A DNA stretch of 8,031 nucleotides, taken from NCBI GenBank assembly GCA_021160885.1, contig JAGHBR010000261.1, positions 1 through 8,031 on the forward strand, written 5' to 3'. The position numbers and the translations under genes were made by a program. Position 1 is the first letter of the stretch, and each line of letters begins with the position of its first letter. Below are positions 1 to 6,698 of this stretch, one piece after another. Source of the DNA: Caldisericaceae bacterium. GTDB taxonomy: Bacteria > Calditrichota > Calditrichia > Calditrichales > Calditrichaceae. The notes below the pieces were generated by a model. That model had not been told where the DNA came from, ran no database searches, and worked only from the letters and a program-made list of their open reading frames with translations.

Positions 1-111
1 AGACATGCGGGCTGCGCCTGAAATAGGAAGATGACCTTTAAACAATACTCTGTCAAAACATGAATAAATTTCTACTATGTTTTGTTCAAATTTTTTCTTA
101 AATTTCTTCAT
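1..111 (-). CDS. N-terminus of an uncharacterised, possibly mobile-element-associated protein (cut by window edge)
   Basis: An open minus-strand frame runs from an ATG at 111 to the window edge, 37 codons without a stop. It has a strong ribosome site, GGAGGTG, at 121-115, three bases before the ATG. The visible protein starts MKKFKKKFEQNIVEIYS and continues with CFDRVLFKGHLPIS. From memory, the pattern (S)xFDRxxFxGxLP within the first 30 residues is shared by a multicopy family of roughly 400-500 residue proteins, usually annotated as hypothetical and behaving like transposase-type genes. I cannot confirm this without a search. The lysine-rich start argues against a signal peptide. The inverted repeat over its ribosome site (118-182) would fit a mobile-element gene. 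It is too short to the stop-free limit to be certain by itself, but the ribosome site and family-like motif make a real gene likely. Function is unknown. Confidence 0.6.
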   Translation of the reverse strand, partial: MKKFKKKFEQNIVEIYSCFDRVLFKGHLPISGAARMS

Positions 112-117
112 AAGCAC

Positions 118-182
118 CTCCAGGGAAGTGGTATGTAAAAATTGTTATTGGTAATTTAATATCAAAATCATCTTCCCTGGAG
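118..182. repeat. Perfect 11-bp inverted repeat overlapping a ribosome-binding site
   Basis: CTCCAGGGAAG at 118-128 is matched exactly by CTTCCCTGGAG at 172-182, with a 43-base AT-rich loop. On the minus strand the downstream arm contains GGAG of the ribosome site for the partial gene at 1-111, so a transcript carrying both arms could hide that site. On the plus strand the right arm is followed by a run of seven T (184-190), so a long-loop terminator for rightward transcription is an alternative. No rightward gene is visible to its left, which makes the terminator reading less attractive. Confidence 0.6.
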
Positions 183-438
183 CTTTTTTTGGTTGCGGCT
201 ATGCTGCATTAGATTTAGGGTGCGTTTCAGCGGTAAATTCCAATTGTGATTTTTACTGCTTAATTGGAGATGTAAACAACTATTTAAAAAGGCCGCTAAA
301 AACACAAAAGCAAATTTCTTGAAATTTACTTTTACAACCGTAAATTTACTCAGGTTCCGATATCTTAATTTTAAAGTCTGAATAAAGTCAGGACGATAAG
401 AAGTTAAGACTCCCTTTAATAAACGGAGAGACAATGTC
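183..438. other. AT-rich intergenic region upstream of the FecR/beta-barrel operon
   Basis: No supported gene was found here. The only long frame is a minus-strand one, 467-168, which lacks a recognisable domain and runs antisense into the next gene. The stretch holds a perfect 7-bp inverted repeat, TCCAATT at 239-245 and AATTGGA at 262-268. It also holds AAATTT tracts beginning at 312, 322 and 342, the last inside the 10-bp palindrome GTAAATTTAC (340-349). A promoter for the plus-strand operon must lie here or further upstream. TTGAAA at 319-324 is a possible -35, but the matching -10 would be poor, so I do not call one. The ribosome site GGAGAG at 425-430 serves the start at 439. Confidence 0.5.
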
Positions 439-1923
439 ATGAGAATTACGCGGTTTTTAGGACTCATTATTCTGGGCCTGGCCCTTAGTTCATTTATTCA
501 GTCAGGACAACGTTCTGCTGCCAAAGTGAAATTCATGTTAGGTACGGTTGAACTGATGCGCCAGGGACAGACCAGCTGGCAAAAAGTGCGTTTCCACCAA
601 AAAGTCTACGAAGGCGATCGCTTGCGGACTGCCTTAAATTCGCGCGTGGAATTGCAAATGCCCGACGGCTCAGTAATAAAAATCAATGAAAACAGCATGT
701 TTGATGTGAAAGAGATCAAAACGGCAGAAAACGAGCAAAGCGATCGTCAAAGTTTTACTTTGTGGGTGGGCAGCTTATTTGCCAAATTTCAAAAGATTGT
801 TGAACAGCGACAAAGCCGTGAAATTGAAACGCCAAGCGCAGTGGTAGCCGTGCGCGGCACTGAATTTGACCTGCAGGTTGATCGTCAGCAGACCACCGTG
901 GTTCGGGTGTACGACGGAAAGGTTTCTTTGCGCTCTAAAACGGTGTCTGGCGAAGTGTTGGTTGGCGTAAATCAGGAATCAAAAGTTGAACGGGGTAAGC
1001 CCCCGACACCTCCCCGTAATTTTACACCGCCTTCTCAGGGAGAACAACAAGACACAGGAACCCGGCAAGCGCTTTTCCTGAAATTTGATTTAAAAAAGTT
1101 TCAGATTACAGAGCCCGCCCTGGTGGCTGGCGGTTTACTGCTTTCGGGGCGAACTTTGCCCGGCGCGAGCATTATGGTTAACGGACTGCCTTTAACAGTA
1201 AGTGCCAATGGCCTTTTTAAAGGCCGAGTGCCGGTACAGGAAGGTTTAAATGTTTTGAATGTGCAGGTTGAATTTAAAGGGAAACGCAAACAGCAAACGG
1301 TGCGATTACTGGTTAACACGCAAAAACCCAAAATCAAGTTAGCCCGTCCCTTAACTTCGGCCTTTACCAATCGACGCGACTACAGTTTGAGCGGCGCTGT
1401 TTTTGACCAAACACCGGGCGATCGGGTAAAGGTTTACATTAATGATGAATTTATTACCGAAGTGATCGGTCAGGGCAGTTTTAACCGAACTATTATTTTA
1501 AGCGAAGGCCCTAACACCATTCGCGTTGTTGCCGAAGACCTTTCCGGCAACCGTACGGTGGTAGCTGAAAAAATCTTTTTGGATACCGTAAAGCCTATTT
1601 TGACCGTCACCGAACCGGCTCAACCTGTTTTTGTCCGTTTTGAACCGCCTCGCCCGCCAGGTGAAAAAATCAATTTTGGTCAAGAAAAATTTGTGCAAAT
1701 CATTCGCGGAGTGGTCATCGATCCAGAGCCGTCTTCGGGTATTAAACGGGTAATTGTTAATGGGCAGGAAATCAAACCCAACAATGATGGCAGTTTTGAG
1801 GCAAAAATCTTTTTAAAGCGTGCTGTGCGCGGTCGTAAAGTGGACAATCGATTGTCGTTTATTGTGGAAGACCTGGCCGGTAATATTCTACGCGACAACA
1901 GCCGGGTTATTATTGTTCAATGA
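439..1923 (+). CDS. Secreted FecR-domain protein with three Ig-like repeats
   Basis: This is an exported protein of 494 residues. A signal peptide or single N-terminal membrane anchor covers about residues 1-22 (MRITRFLGLIILGLALSSF). A FecR-type domain follows at about 55-165, with the landmarks GDRLRT (59-64), MPDGSVIKI (74-82), SLFAKF (112-117), TPSAVVAVRGTEF (131-143) and VYDGKVSL (157-164). A proline-rich linker lies at about 188-200. Three Ig-like units then lie at about 225-300, 305-390 and 415-494. Each carries a variant of the pattern V-N-G/D then G-x-F and ends with EGxNxIxVxAxDxxGN-like residues (359-371, 474-482). The classical cytoplasmic anti-sigma part of FecR is absent and no sigma factor or TonB receptor lies beside it. 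A structural or ligand-binding role in the envelope is therefore more likely than sigma-factor control. The start at 439 is preferred because GGAGAG (425-430) sits 8 bases upstream; an ATG at 434 hits a stop after two codons. The downstream gene follows after 14 bp, so the two are probably cotranscribed. Confidence 0.85.
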   Translation: MRITRFLGLIILGLALSSFIQSGQRSAAKVKFMLGTVELMRQGQTSWQKVRFHQKVYEGDRLRTALNSRVELQMPDGSVIKINENSMFDVKEIKTAENEQSDRQSFTLWVGSLFAKFQKIVEQRQSREIETPSAVVAVRGTEFDLQVDRQQTTVVRVYDGKVSLRSKTVSGEVLVGVNQESKVERGKPPTPPRNFTPPSQGEQQDTGTRQALFLKFDLKKFQITEPALVAGGLLLSGRTLPGASIMVNGLPLTVSANGLFKGRVPVQEGLNVLNVQVEFKGKRKQQTVRLLVNTQKPKIKLARPLTSAFTNRRDYSLSGAVFDQTPGDRVKVYINDEFITEVIGQGSFNRTIILSEGPNTIRVVAEDLSGNRTVVAEKIFLDTVKPILTVTEPAQPVFVRFEPPRPPGEKINFGQEKFVQIIRGVVIDPEPSSGIKRVIVNGQEIKPNNDGSFEAKIFLKRAVRGRKVDNRLSFIVEDLAGNILRDNSRVIIVQ

Positions 1924-1925
1924 TG

Positions 1926-1930
1926 AGGAG
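1926..1930 (+). promoter_or_regulatory. Ribosome-binding site deciding the start of the beta-barrel gene
   Basis: AGGAG lies 7 bases before the ATG at 1938. ATGs at 1920 and 1923 are in the same frame but sit before or on this site and would put MMRRPE in front of a clean signal peptide. The ATG at 1938 is therefore the better start. Confidence 0.75.
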
Positions 1931-1937
1931 ACCGGAA

Positions 1938-3641
1938 ATGAAGCAAAGCGCTTTTTATCTTGTGATTTTGCTATTGACCAACTTGTTGTTGGCCCAGAGG
2001 GCTTTTAATCTGACCGGTCGCCTTTCGCTGCAAACACTTAATATTTCCTACGATGAAACTTCAAAGATCAAACCGGATTCCATTCCTGATGACCAGTACG
2101 CCAAAAGTACGCTGGTGCCTGGCTTGCAGCAAAGATTAAATTTAGCCCTGTTTGGCCGCAGTCCGCATTTTGACATCACATTGCTCAGCGATTTAAAAAA
2201 TAATCAATGGGATCAGCTAAACAGTTTTAATCGCGTGGATCGCTTGACCCTCAATATCCGTCGCGGAGCCGATGAATTGATTTTAGGTGATTTTTTCCAA
2301 AGCGGCTCCGAGCTGTTTGTGCAAAGCAGGGAAATACGTGGTTTAAAATTGGCCCTGGAATATGGTCGGCAGGTTTATTACAAATTTGAGATCATTGGCG
2401 GTCAGATTCAAAAACCCTTATCTGTTAGCAGCCGTTTGCCGGAGCAATACCATCAGTACGAAACTTCCGGTCAATATCAGCGCTTTTTGTACGCCGGACA
2501 GTTTCGCCTGGGAAAATGGGAGCGTTTTGAACTGGGAACCAAATTTCTTTGGGCTAAAGACAAACAAAATTCAGTGAATCAAGCCATTAGTGAACCTCTG
2601 ACGAACAAACTGGTCGGCCTGGATGGTTTTCTGATTTTGTGGAAAAAACGTTTAAAATGGTTTTTTGATGCCAATTTCAGCCGTAAGGACACGCTGAGCG
2701 CAAAAAATGTTACCGATTTAGCCTATCGCGCCGGGCTCGACTTGCGTTTGGGGCATTTTAAAATGATTTTGTACAAACAACGCCTGGGCTACGATTACTA
2801 TTCGGCAGGCTATCCCTACCTTCAGAATGACCGTGATGGTTTTGTATTTAACTCAGTTTACAACTTCCCACAAAAATTTGCGCTTACTCTGGAAAGCGAA
2901 CACTATTTTGACAACCTTAAGAATTTTAAAAATCAACCACGTACTACAACAAACACTGGCATTTTGGGCATTACAACTATGATTGCCCATTTTCCGGAAG
3001 TCACTCTAAAATTTCGCTACCGTGATGATCGCAGCAACACTATTTTAGACACGGTAAAAACCGATAAAACCTATCTGGGATTTGAAACACGGATTTCATT
3101 TGGTTCCATGACTAATCGACTTTCCCTCTCGGCCTTTTACTTTGATTTGAATGACCAAAGCGTTTTACAGGCCGGTTCGCCACTGGGCACCAAACAATTG
3201 ATCAGCAGCCTTAATTTTTACACCAGACCGCACAATCGTCTGTTTATTTCAGGCGGTACGGTGTTCAGCCAATTAAAACTTTCCAATGACCAGAGCAACA
3301 TCAATTCCTACACCTTTGCCTCTGGCCGTTGGGACTTGATTCCTGCCCGTCTGCGTGGCGAATTCAATCTCAGCTTTATTTACAATGATGCGGTAAATGG
3401 CGGCTATCAGGACATGTTAAGTGATTACAGCCAGTTTAACACTTCTTTTTCTTTAGAGTACTTTTTTAATTCGAAGATTTCATTAAAAGCGATTGCCGGC
3501 AATGATTACCGTGACATGCGTTACGGTTTGCAAGAAGCTCAAAAGGTTATCAGCGATCCGGATTACGGACCGACTTATTTTAATGGTTACGAAACCTACC
3601 ATGGGTTCAAATATGGTATGGAATTGAACTGGATTTTTTAA
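1938..3641 (+). CDS. Outer-membrane beta-barrel protein, uncharacterised
   Basis: The protein has 567 residues from the ATG at 1938. It opens with a clear signal peptide (MKQSAFYLVILLLTNLLLAQ), with likely cleavage near residue 20. The rest has the alternating polar/hydrophobic, aromatic-rich pattern of transmembrane beta strands throughout, with many short turns. It ends in ELNWIF, and a C-terminal Phe is the usual recognition signal for the BAM assembly machinery. I recognise no catalytic motif, plug domain or TonB box, so it is not a typical TonB-dependent receptor. Porin-like or secretion/anchoring roles remain open. It directly follows the secreted FecR/Ig protein with a 14-bp gap (or a 4-bp ATGA overlap if the first ATG at 1920 were used), which points to translational coupling and a shared envelope function. 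No terminator is evident after the stop; a 7-nt repeat starts at once. Confidence 0.8.
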   Translation: MKQSAFYLVILLLTNLLLAQRAFNLTGRLSLQTLNISYDETSKIKPDSIPDDQYAKSTLVPGLQQRLNLALFGRSPHFDITLLSDLKNNQWDQLNSFNRVDRLTLNIRRGADELILGDFFQSGSELFVQSREIRGLKLALEYGRQVYYKFEIIGGQIQKPLSVSSRLPEQYHQYETSGQYQRFLYAGQFRLGKWERFELGTKFLWAKDKQNSVNQAISEPLTNKLVGLDGFLILWKKRLKWFFDANFSRKDTLSAKNVTDLAYRAGLDLRLGHFKMILYKQRLGYDYYSAGYPYLQNDRDGFVFNSVYNFPQKFALTLESEHYFDNLKNFKNQPRTTTNTGILGITTMIAHFPEVTLKFRYRDDRSNTILDTVKTDKTYLGFETRISFGSMTNRLSLSAFYFDLNDQSVLQAGSPLGTKQLISSLNFYTRPHNRLFISGGTVFSQLKLSNDQSNINSYTFASGRWDLIPARLRGEFNLSFIYNDAVNGGYQDMLSDYSQFNTSFSLEYFFNSKISLKAIAGNDYRDMRYGLQEAQKVISDPDYGPTYFNGYETYHGFKYGMELNWIF

Positions 3642-3642
3642 G

Positions 3643-3670
3643 AAATGTTGAATGTTGAATTTTGAATTTT
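3643..3670 (+). repeat. Degenerate heptamer repeat, copy 1
   Basis: This repeat sits two bases after the stop of the beta-barrel gene. It reads as consecutive 7-nt units AATGTTG (3644-3650), AATGTTG (3651-3657), AATTTTG (3658-3664) and AATTTT. A near-identical copy lies inverted at 6661-6692; 24 of 25 bases match. It looks like an intergenic repeat family of the genome rather than a gene. Confidence 0.7.
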
Positions 3671-3733
3671 AAATAAGCTTCCACAGATAATGGCCAATTT
3701 AAATGTTGTGATTTTAAACTGCGGAGCATGCCT

Positions 3734-3781
3734 CATACTTACTCTTACACCCTTATACTCTTAACCTTTAACCCACTAACC
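3734..3781 (+). repeat. Degenerate 8-nt pyrimidine-rich tandem repeat
   Basis: Six successive 8-base units can be laid out: CATACTTA, CTCTTACA, CCCTTATA, CTCTTAAC, CTTTAACC and CACTAACC. The plus strand is almost free of G here. It lies in the 272-bp gap between the beta-barrel gene and the desulfurase-SelD fusion. It could be an intergenic repeat or the remains of one. No protein-coding frame explains it. Confidence 0.5.
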
Positions 3782-3904
3782 CGTCGTCGCAGAATATCAC
3801 CGGTTTCTCAAACTAAAGCGAATTCTCCTTCGAATGCAATGCACTTATTCGCACTTTAAAATATTTCCTCTTTTCTACAGAATTGCTTAATTTTGAGTCA
3901 AAAA

Positions 3905-3910
3905 AGGAAA
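3905..3910 (+). promoter_or_regulatory. Ribosome-binding site deciding the start of the fusion gene
   Basis: AGGAAA within an A-rich run precedes the ATG at 3914; AGGA ends 5 bases before it. A TTG at 3893 is in frame but has no ribosome site. The homology to cysteine desulfurases begins directly at MNPIYLDYNATTP, so 3914 is chosen. Confidence 0.75.
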
Positions 3911-3913
3911 GCC

Positions 3914-6103
3914 ATGAACCCGATCTATTTAGATTACAATGCCACCACGCCCATCGATCCTTTAGTTGCCGAGGCCATGTTACCCTATTTACGGGAACAT
4001 TTCGGCAATCCTTCCAGTGCGCATTATTACGGCTTTAAAACAAAACAAGCTGTTGAAACAGCCCGTCAACAGGTAGCAGACCTGTTGGGTTGCCTGCCGG
4101 ATGAAATCATCTTTACTTCCGGCGGTTCAGAATCGAACAACTACGCAATCAAAGGCATTGCCTGGGCTCAGCGGCAAAAAGGCAATCACATCATTACCTC
4201 ACAAATAGAGCATCCGGCGGTTTTGGAAGTATGCCGCTACCTGGAAAGGCATGGCTTTACGGTTAGCTATTTGCCCGTTGATGCTGAAGGTTTGATAGAT
4301 CCGGAAGACGTACGCAAGGCCATCACGTCGCACACAATTTTAATCAGCATTATGCACGCCAATAATGAAGTGGGCAGCATTCAACCCATCGCCGAAATTA
4401 GCAAAATTGCCAGAGAATTTAACGTTTTTCTGCACAGCGATGCAGCGCAGTCCATTGGAAAGATTTCTGTAAATGTTCACGATTTGGGTGTTGATTTGCT
4501 GTCGGTTGCCGGACACAAACTTTACGCCCCCAAAGGTATTGGCGCTTTGTACATTCGACGAGGCGTCAAGCTGGAAAAACTAATTCATGGGGCAGATCAC
4601 GAGTACAACAAACGCGCCGGTACCGAAAACGTGCTGGAAATTGTTGGGCTGGGAAAAGCTTGCCAATTGGTCAGCGAATCGCTGCAGGAAGAAAGCGTTA
4701 GAATCAAACAACTGCGAGACAAGCTTCAGGATAAATTGCTTGCCGCCTTTCCGGAGGCCAGAGTGAATGGCCATGCCCAAAAGCGATTGCCCAACACACT
4801 AAGCTTAAGCTTTCCGGGATTGGAAGCCAATACTATTGTCTCTGAACTCAGCGAAAAGGTGGCCGTTTCGGCCGGAGCGGCCTGCCATAGCGATCAGGTA
4901 AGCATTTCTCATGTATTGCAGGCCATGCAAATTTCGCAAGAAATTGCCATGGGTACCATCCGCTTTTCTTTGGGCCGTTTTACGACTGAGGAAGAAATTG
5001 AACAGGCTGCTGATGAAATCATTCAAACGGTACAAAAACTTAAACCGCAGGAACGGCTGGCGCCTTTACAGATTGATCTTTCTAATATTAAACTGACTCA
5101 ATACACACATGGCCTCGGCTGTGCCTGTAAGCTTAGGCCCCAGCTTTTGGAAGAAGTGTTACAAAAGCTGACCATTCCCCACGATGCCAAATTGCTAATC
5201 GGCCCTGAAAATTCCGACGACGCAGCGGTTTACCAGTTAAACGAAAACCTGGCGTTGGTACAAACAGTCGACTTTTTTACGCCTGTCGTGGATGATCCTT
5301 TTGATTTTGGCCGTATTGCGGCAGCCAATTCTTTAAGCGATATTTACGCCATGGGCGGGCAACCGCTGTTCGCTTTAAATATTGTTGGTTTTCCCAGTAA
5401 CCGTTTGCCTATCAACGTTCTGGAAAAGATTCTGGCAGGGGCCCAGTACACGGCCCAACAAGCGGGCATTTCGATTGTTGGCGGGCATACAGTAGACGAC
5501 ACAGAGCCCAAATTTGGCCTGGCAGTCAGCGGTCTGGTTCATCCGAATAAAATTTTGAAGAATATCGGCGCACAACCCGGCGATGCCCTGGCGCTGACCA
5601 AACCCATTGGCACTGGCGTTCTCTCGACTGCTCTTAAACGCGGCCTGCTGAATGATGACTTACAAAAGCAATTGGTGGAAACCATGGCACTCCTTAACAA
5701 AACGGCTGCCGAAGCATTAAAAGATTTCAACGTCCATGCCTGCACTGATATCACCGGTTTTGGGCTTTTAGGGCACCTGTTGGAAATGCTTAAAGGCAGT
5801 GCTGTAAGCGCTGAATTGTATTTCGAAAAAATTCCATTGCTACCGGAAACATTAGATTTAATCCGTCAGGGCATGGCGCCAGGCGGTAGTCGCGACAACC
5901 ATCAGTTTACCAGTCCGTTTGTGGATTACGGGCCGTTAAGCCAAGAAGAACAGTTACTGTTAAACGACGCCCAGACATCGGGTGGTTTATTGATTAGCCT
6001 CCCCCAGAAGGAGGCCATTAGTTACTGCCAAAAATTAGAAGGCACGGCCTTTATCATTGGTAAAGTTACAGAAAAAAAAGATGATTACATAATTATGAAA
6101 TAG
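3914..6103 (+). CDS. selD: Cysteine desulfurase / selenophosphate synthetase (SelD) fusion
   Basis: A single 729-residue protein carries two complete enzymes. Residues 1 to about 380 are a class V aminotransferase-fold, NifS/IscS-type desulfurase. They show YLDYNATTP (5-13), TSGGSESNN (68-76), EHP (99-101), HANNEVGSIQPI (148-159), HSDAAQSIGK (174-183), the PLP lysine K202 in AGHKLYAPKG, RAGTEN (234-239) and the catalytic Cys324 in SAGAACHSD. Residues about 390-729 are SelD, which makes selenophosphate from selenide and ATP. They show LTQYTHGLGCACK with the active Cys403 and Lys406, NSDDAAVY (433-440), TVDFFTP (451-457), NSLSDIYAMGGQP (472-484), GGHT (523-526), TDITGFGLLGH (611-621) and NDAQTSGGLL (684-693). 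The active-site position is a TGT Cys codon, not TGA, so this SelD is not itself a selenoprotein. The linker is only about 10-15 residues. The likely role is release of selenium or sulfur from selenocysteine/cysteine onto Cys324 and direct delivery to SelD. The start at 3914 is set by the ribosome site. The YedF-type gene follows 128 bp later on the same strand. Confidence 0.93.
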   Translation: MNPIYLDYNATTPIDPLVAEAMLPYLREHFGNPSSAHYYGFKTKQAVETARQQVADLLGCLPDEIIFTSGGSESNNYAIKGIAWAQRQKGNHIITSQIEHPAVLEVCRYLERHGFTVSYLPVDAEGLIDPEDVRKAITSHTILISIMHANNEVGSIQPIAEISKIAREFNVFLHSDAAQSIGKISVNVHDLGVDLLSVAGHKLYAPKGIGALYIRRGVKLEKLIHGADHEYNKRAGTENVLEIVGLGKACQLVSESLQEESVRIKQLRDKLQDKLLAAFPEARVNGHAQKRLPNTLSLSFPGLEANTIVSELSEKVAVSAGAACHSDQVSISHVLQAMQISQEIAMGTIRFSLGRFTTEEEIEQAADEIIQTVQKLKPQERLAPLQIDLSNIKLTQYTHGLGCACKLRPQLLEEVLQKLTIPHDAKLLIGPENSDDAAVYQLNENLALVQTVDFFTPVVDDPFDFGRIAAANSLSDIYAMGGQPLFALNIVGFPSNRLPINVLEKILAGAQYTAQQAGISIVGGHTVDDTEPKFGLAVSGLVHPNKILKNIGAQPGDALALTKPIGTGVLSTALKRGLLNDDLQKQLVETMALLNKTAAEALKDFNVHACTDITGFGLLGHLLEMLKGSAVSAELYFEKIPLLPETLDLIRQGMAPGGSRDNHQFTSPFVDYGPLSQEEQLLLNDAQTSGGLLISLPQKEAISYCQKLEGTAFIIGKVTEKKDDYIIMK

Positions 6104-6231
6104 AATCCTGAGTATAGCAAAATATGACTTAATGGAATTCTAAACCAGAATGGATGAATTTTAACAGAAGTAAAATGAAATTTAAAGCTGGTTTGCAGAA
6201 CTTCAAATGAAACTGTGAAAGGAATTTTAAG

Positions 6232-6567
6232 ATGACGTTTCTCTATTTGAATTCAGACAAGATGGGTGATGGACCGGATGATTTAGGCAAAAAACTGTTG
6301 AAGTCATTTTTAACTGAACTGCTCGAAGCCGATGTGAAGATCGATTTAATTGGCTGTATAAATTCCGCAGTTTATCTGACCACCGAAGGCAGCGAAGTAA
6401 TTGATATTCTGCGTAAGTTTGAACAAAAGGGGACTAAAATAGCTACCTGCGGCACCTGCCTTGATTACCATGGCCTCCGAGATAAATTGCTGATTGGCGA
6501 AATTGGTTCCATGAAAATGGCGGTTGAGTTGATGATTAAAGCCGATAAAGTCATTCGTCCCAATTGA
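6232..6567 (+). CDS. yedF: YedF-type selenium metabolism protein, DsrE-like domain only
   Basis: This small cytoplasmic protein of 111 residues has the DsrE/sulfur-relay fold pattern. It opens with a beta strand then SDKMGDGPDDLGKKL (8-22), followed by LIGCINSAVYLTTEGSEV (39-56). The hallmark CGTCLDYHGL comes at 73-82 and KLLIGEIGSM at 85-94. Cys42, Cys73 and Cys76 are candidate persulfide/perselenide carriers. In the YedF family known to me, proteins are about 190-200 residues long, with an N-terminal TusA-like domain followed by this DsrE-like half; the TusA part is missing here. The 128 bp upstream contain stops in all frames and no TusA motif. The ribosome site AAAGGA (6218-6223) lies 8 bases before the ATG, so the short form is the real start. 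It follows the desulfurase-SelD gene on the same strand, consistent with a role in selenium handling. Its biochemical function is not established. Confidence 0.85.
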   Translation: MTFLYLNSDKMGDGPDDLGKKLLKSFLTELLEADVKIDLIGCINSAVYLTTEGSEVIDILRKFEQKGTKIATCGTCLDYHGLRDKLLIGEIGSMKMAVELMIKADKVIRPN

Positions 6568-6598
6568 AAACTTTCTTCAAAAGGCACCAGCTAAAAAG

Positions 6599-6626
6599 AT
6601 TCACTTAAATAGTTTAATAGGTGAAT
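6599..6626 (-). terminator. Weak AT-rich hairpin, possible leftward terminator
   Basis: ATTCAC (6599-6604) pairs with GTGAAT (6621-6626). Inside it TTAAA (6605-6609) pairs with TTTAA (6613-6617), with a 3-base loop and a 3-base bulge. Read on the minus strand the stem is followed by C and five T, which would suit a terminator for leftward transcription from the pseudogene or proline dehydrogenase. On the plus strand only A residues follow, so it is unlikely to end the yedF transcript. The low GC content makes it weak. Confidence 0.3.
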
Positions 6627-6660
6627 AAAAAAATAAGTCGATGGCGGCCTGAGGAAGCTC

Positions 6661-6692
6661 ATTCAACATTCAAAATTCAACACTCAACATTT
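6661..6692 (-). repeat. Degenerate heptamer repeat, copy 2 (inverted)
   Basis: Read on the minus strand from 6691: AATGTTG, AGTGTTG, AATTTTG, AATGTTG, AAT. Positions 6692-6668 match 3643-3667 with one difference, in opposite orientation. It begins six bases beyond the last recognisable codon and stop of the FMN reductase pseudogene. Confidence 0.7.
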
Positions 6693-6698
6693 AGTTGT

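Noticed and set aside
319..347. TTGAAA - 17 bp - AAATTT as a sigma-70 promoter for the envelope operon
   Set aside because: The -10 is poor and the surrounding DNA is AT-rich, so a match this loose is not good evidence.
168..467. 99-codon minus-strand frame between the left-edge gene and the FecR gene
   Set aside because: It runs antisense into the FecR signal-peptide region, has a Lys/Leu-rich composition with no domain or convincing ribosome site, and overlaps the inverted repeat at its end. It is probably a by-product of AT-rich sequence.
3818..3854. GCGAAT / ATTCGC inverted motif upstream of the fusion gene
   Set aside because: Only 6 bp of pairing across a loop of more than 20 bases with no further support; expected by chance.
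5114..5131. Possible selenocysteine (TGA) codon at the SelD active site
   Set aside because: The codons at residues 403 and 405 are TGT and TGT (Cys), with the frame continuous, so there is no recoding here.
6104..6231. Missing TusA-like domain of YedF hidden in the spacer
   Set aside because: Stops occur in all three forward frames and no TusA motif (CPxP) is visible. Only an 11-codon frame with no recognisable content is present.
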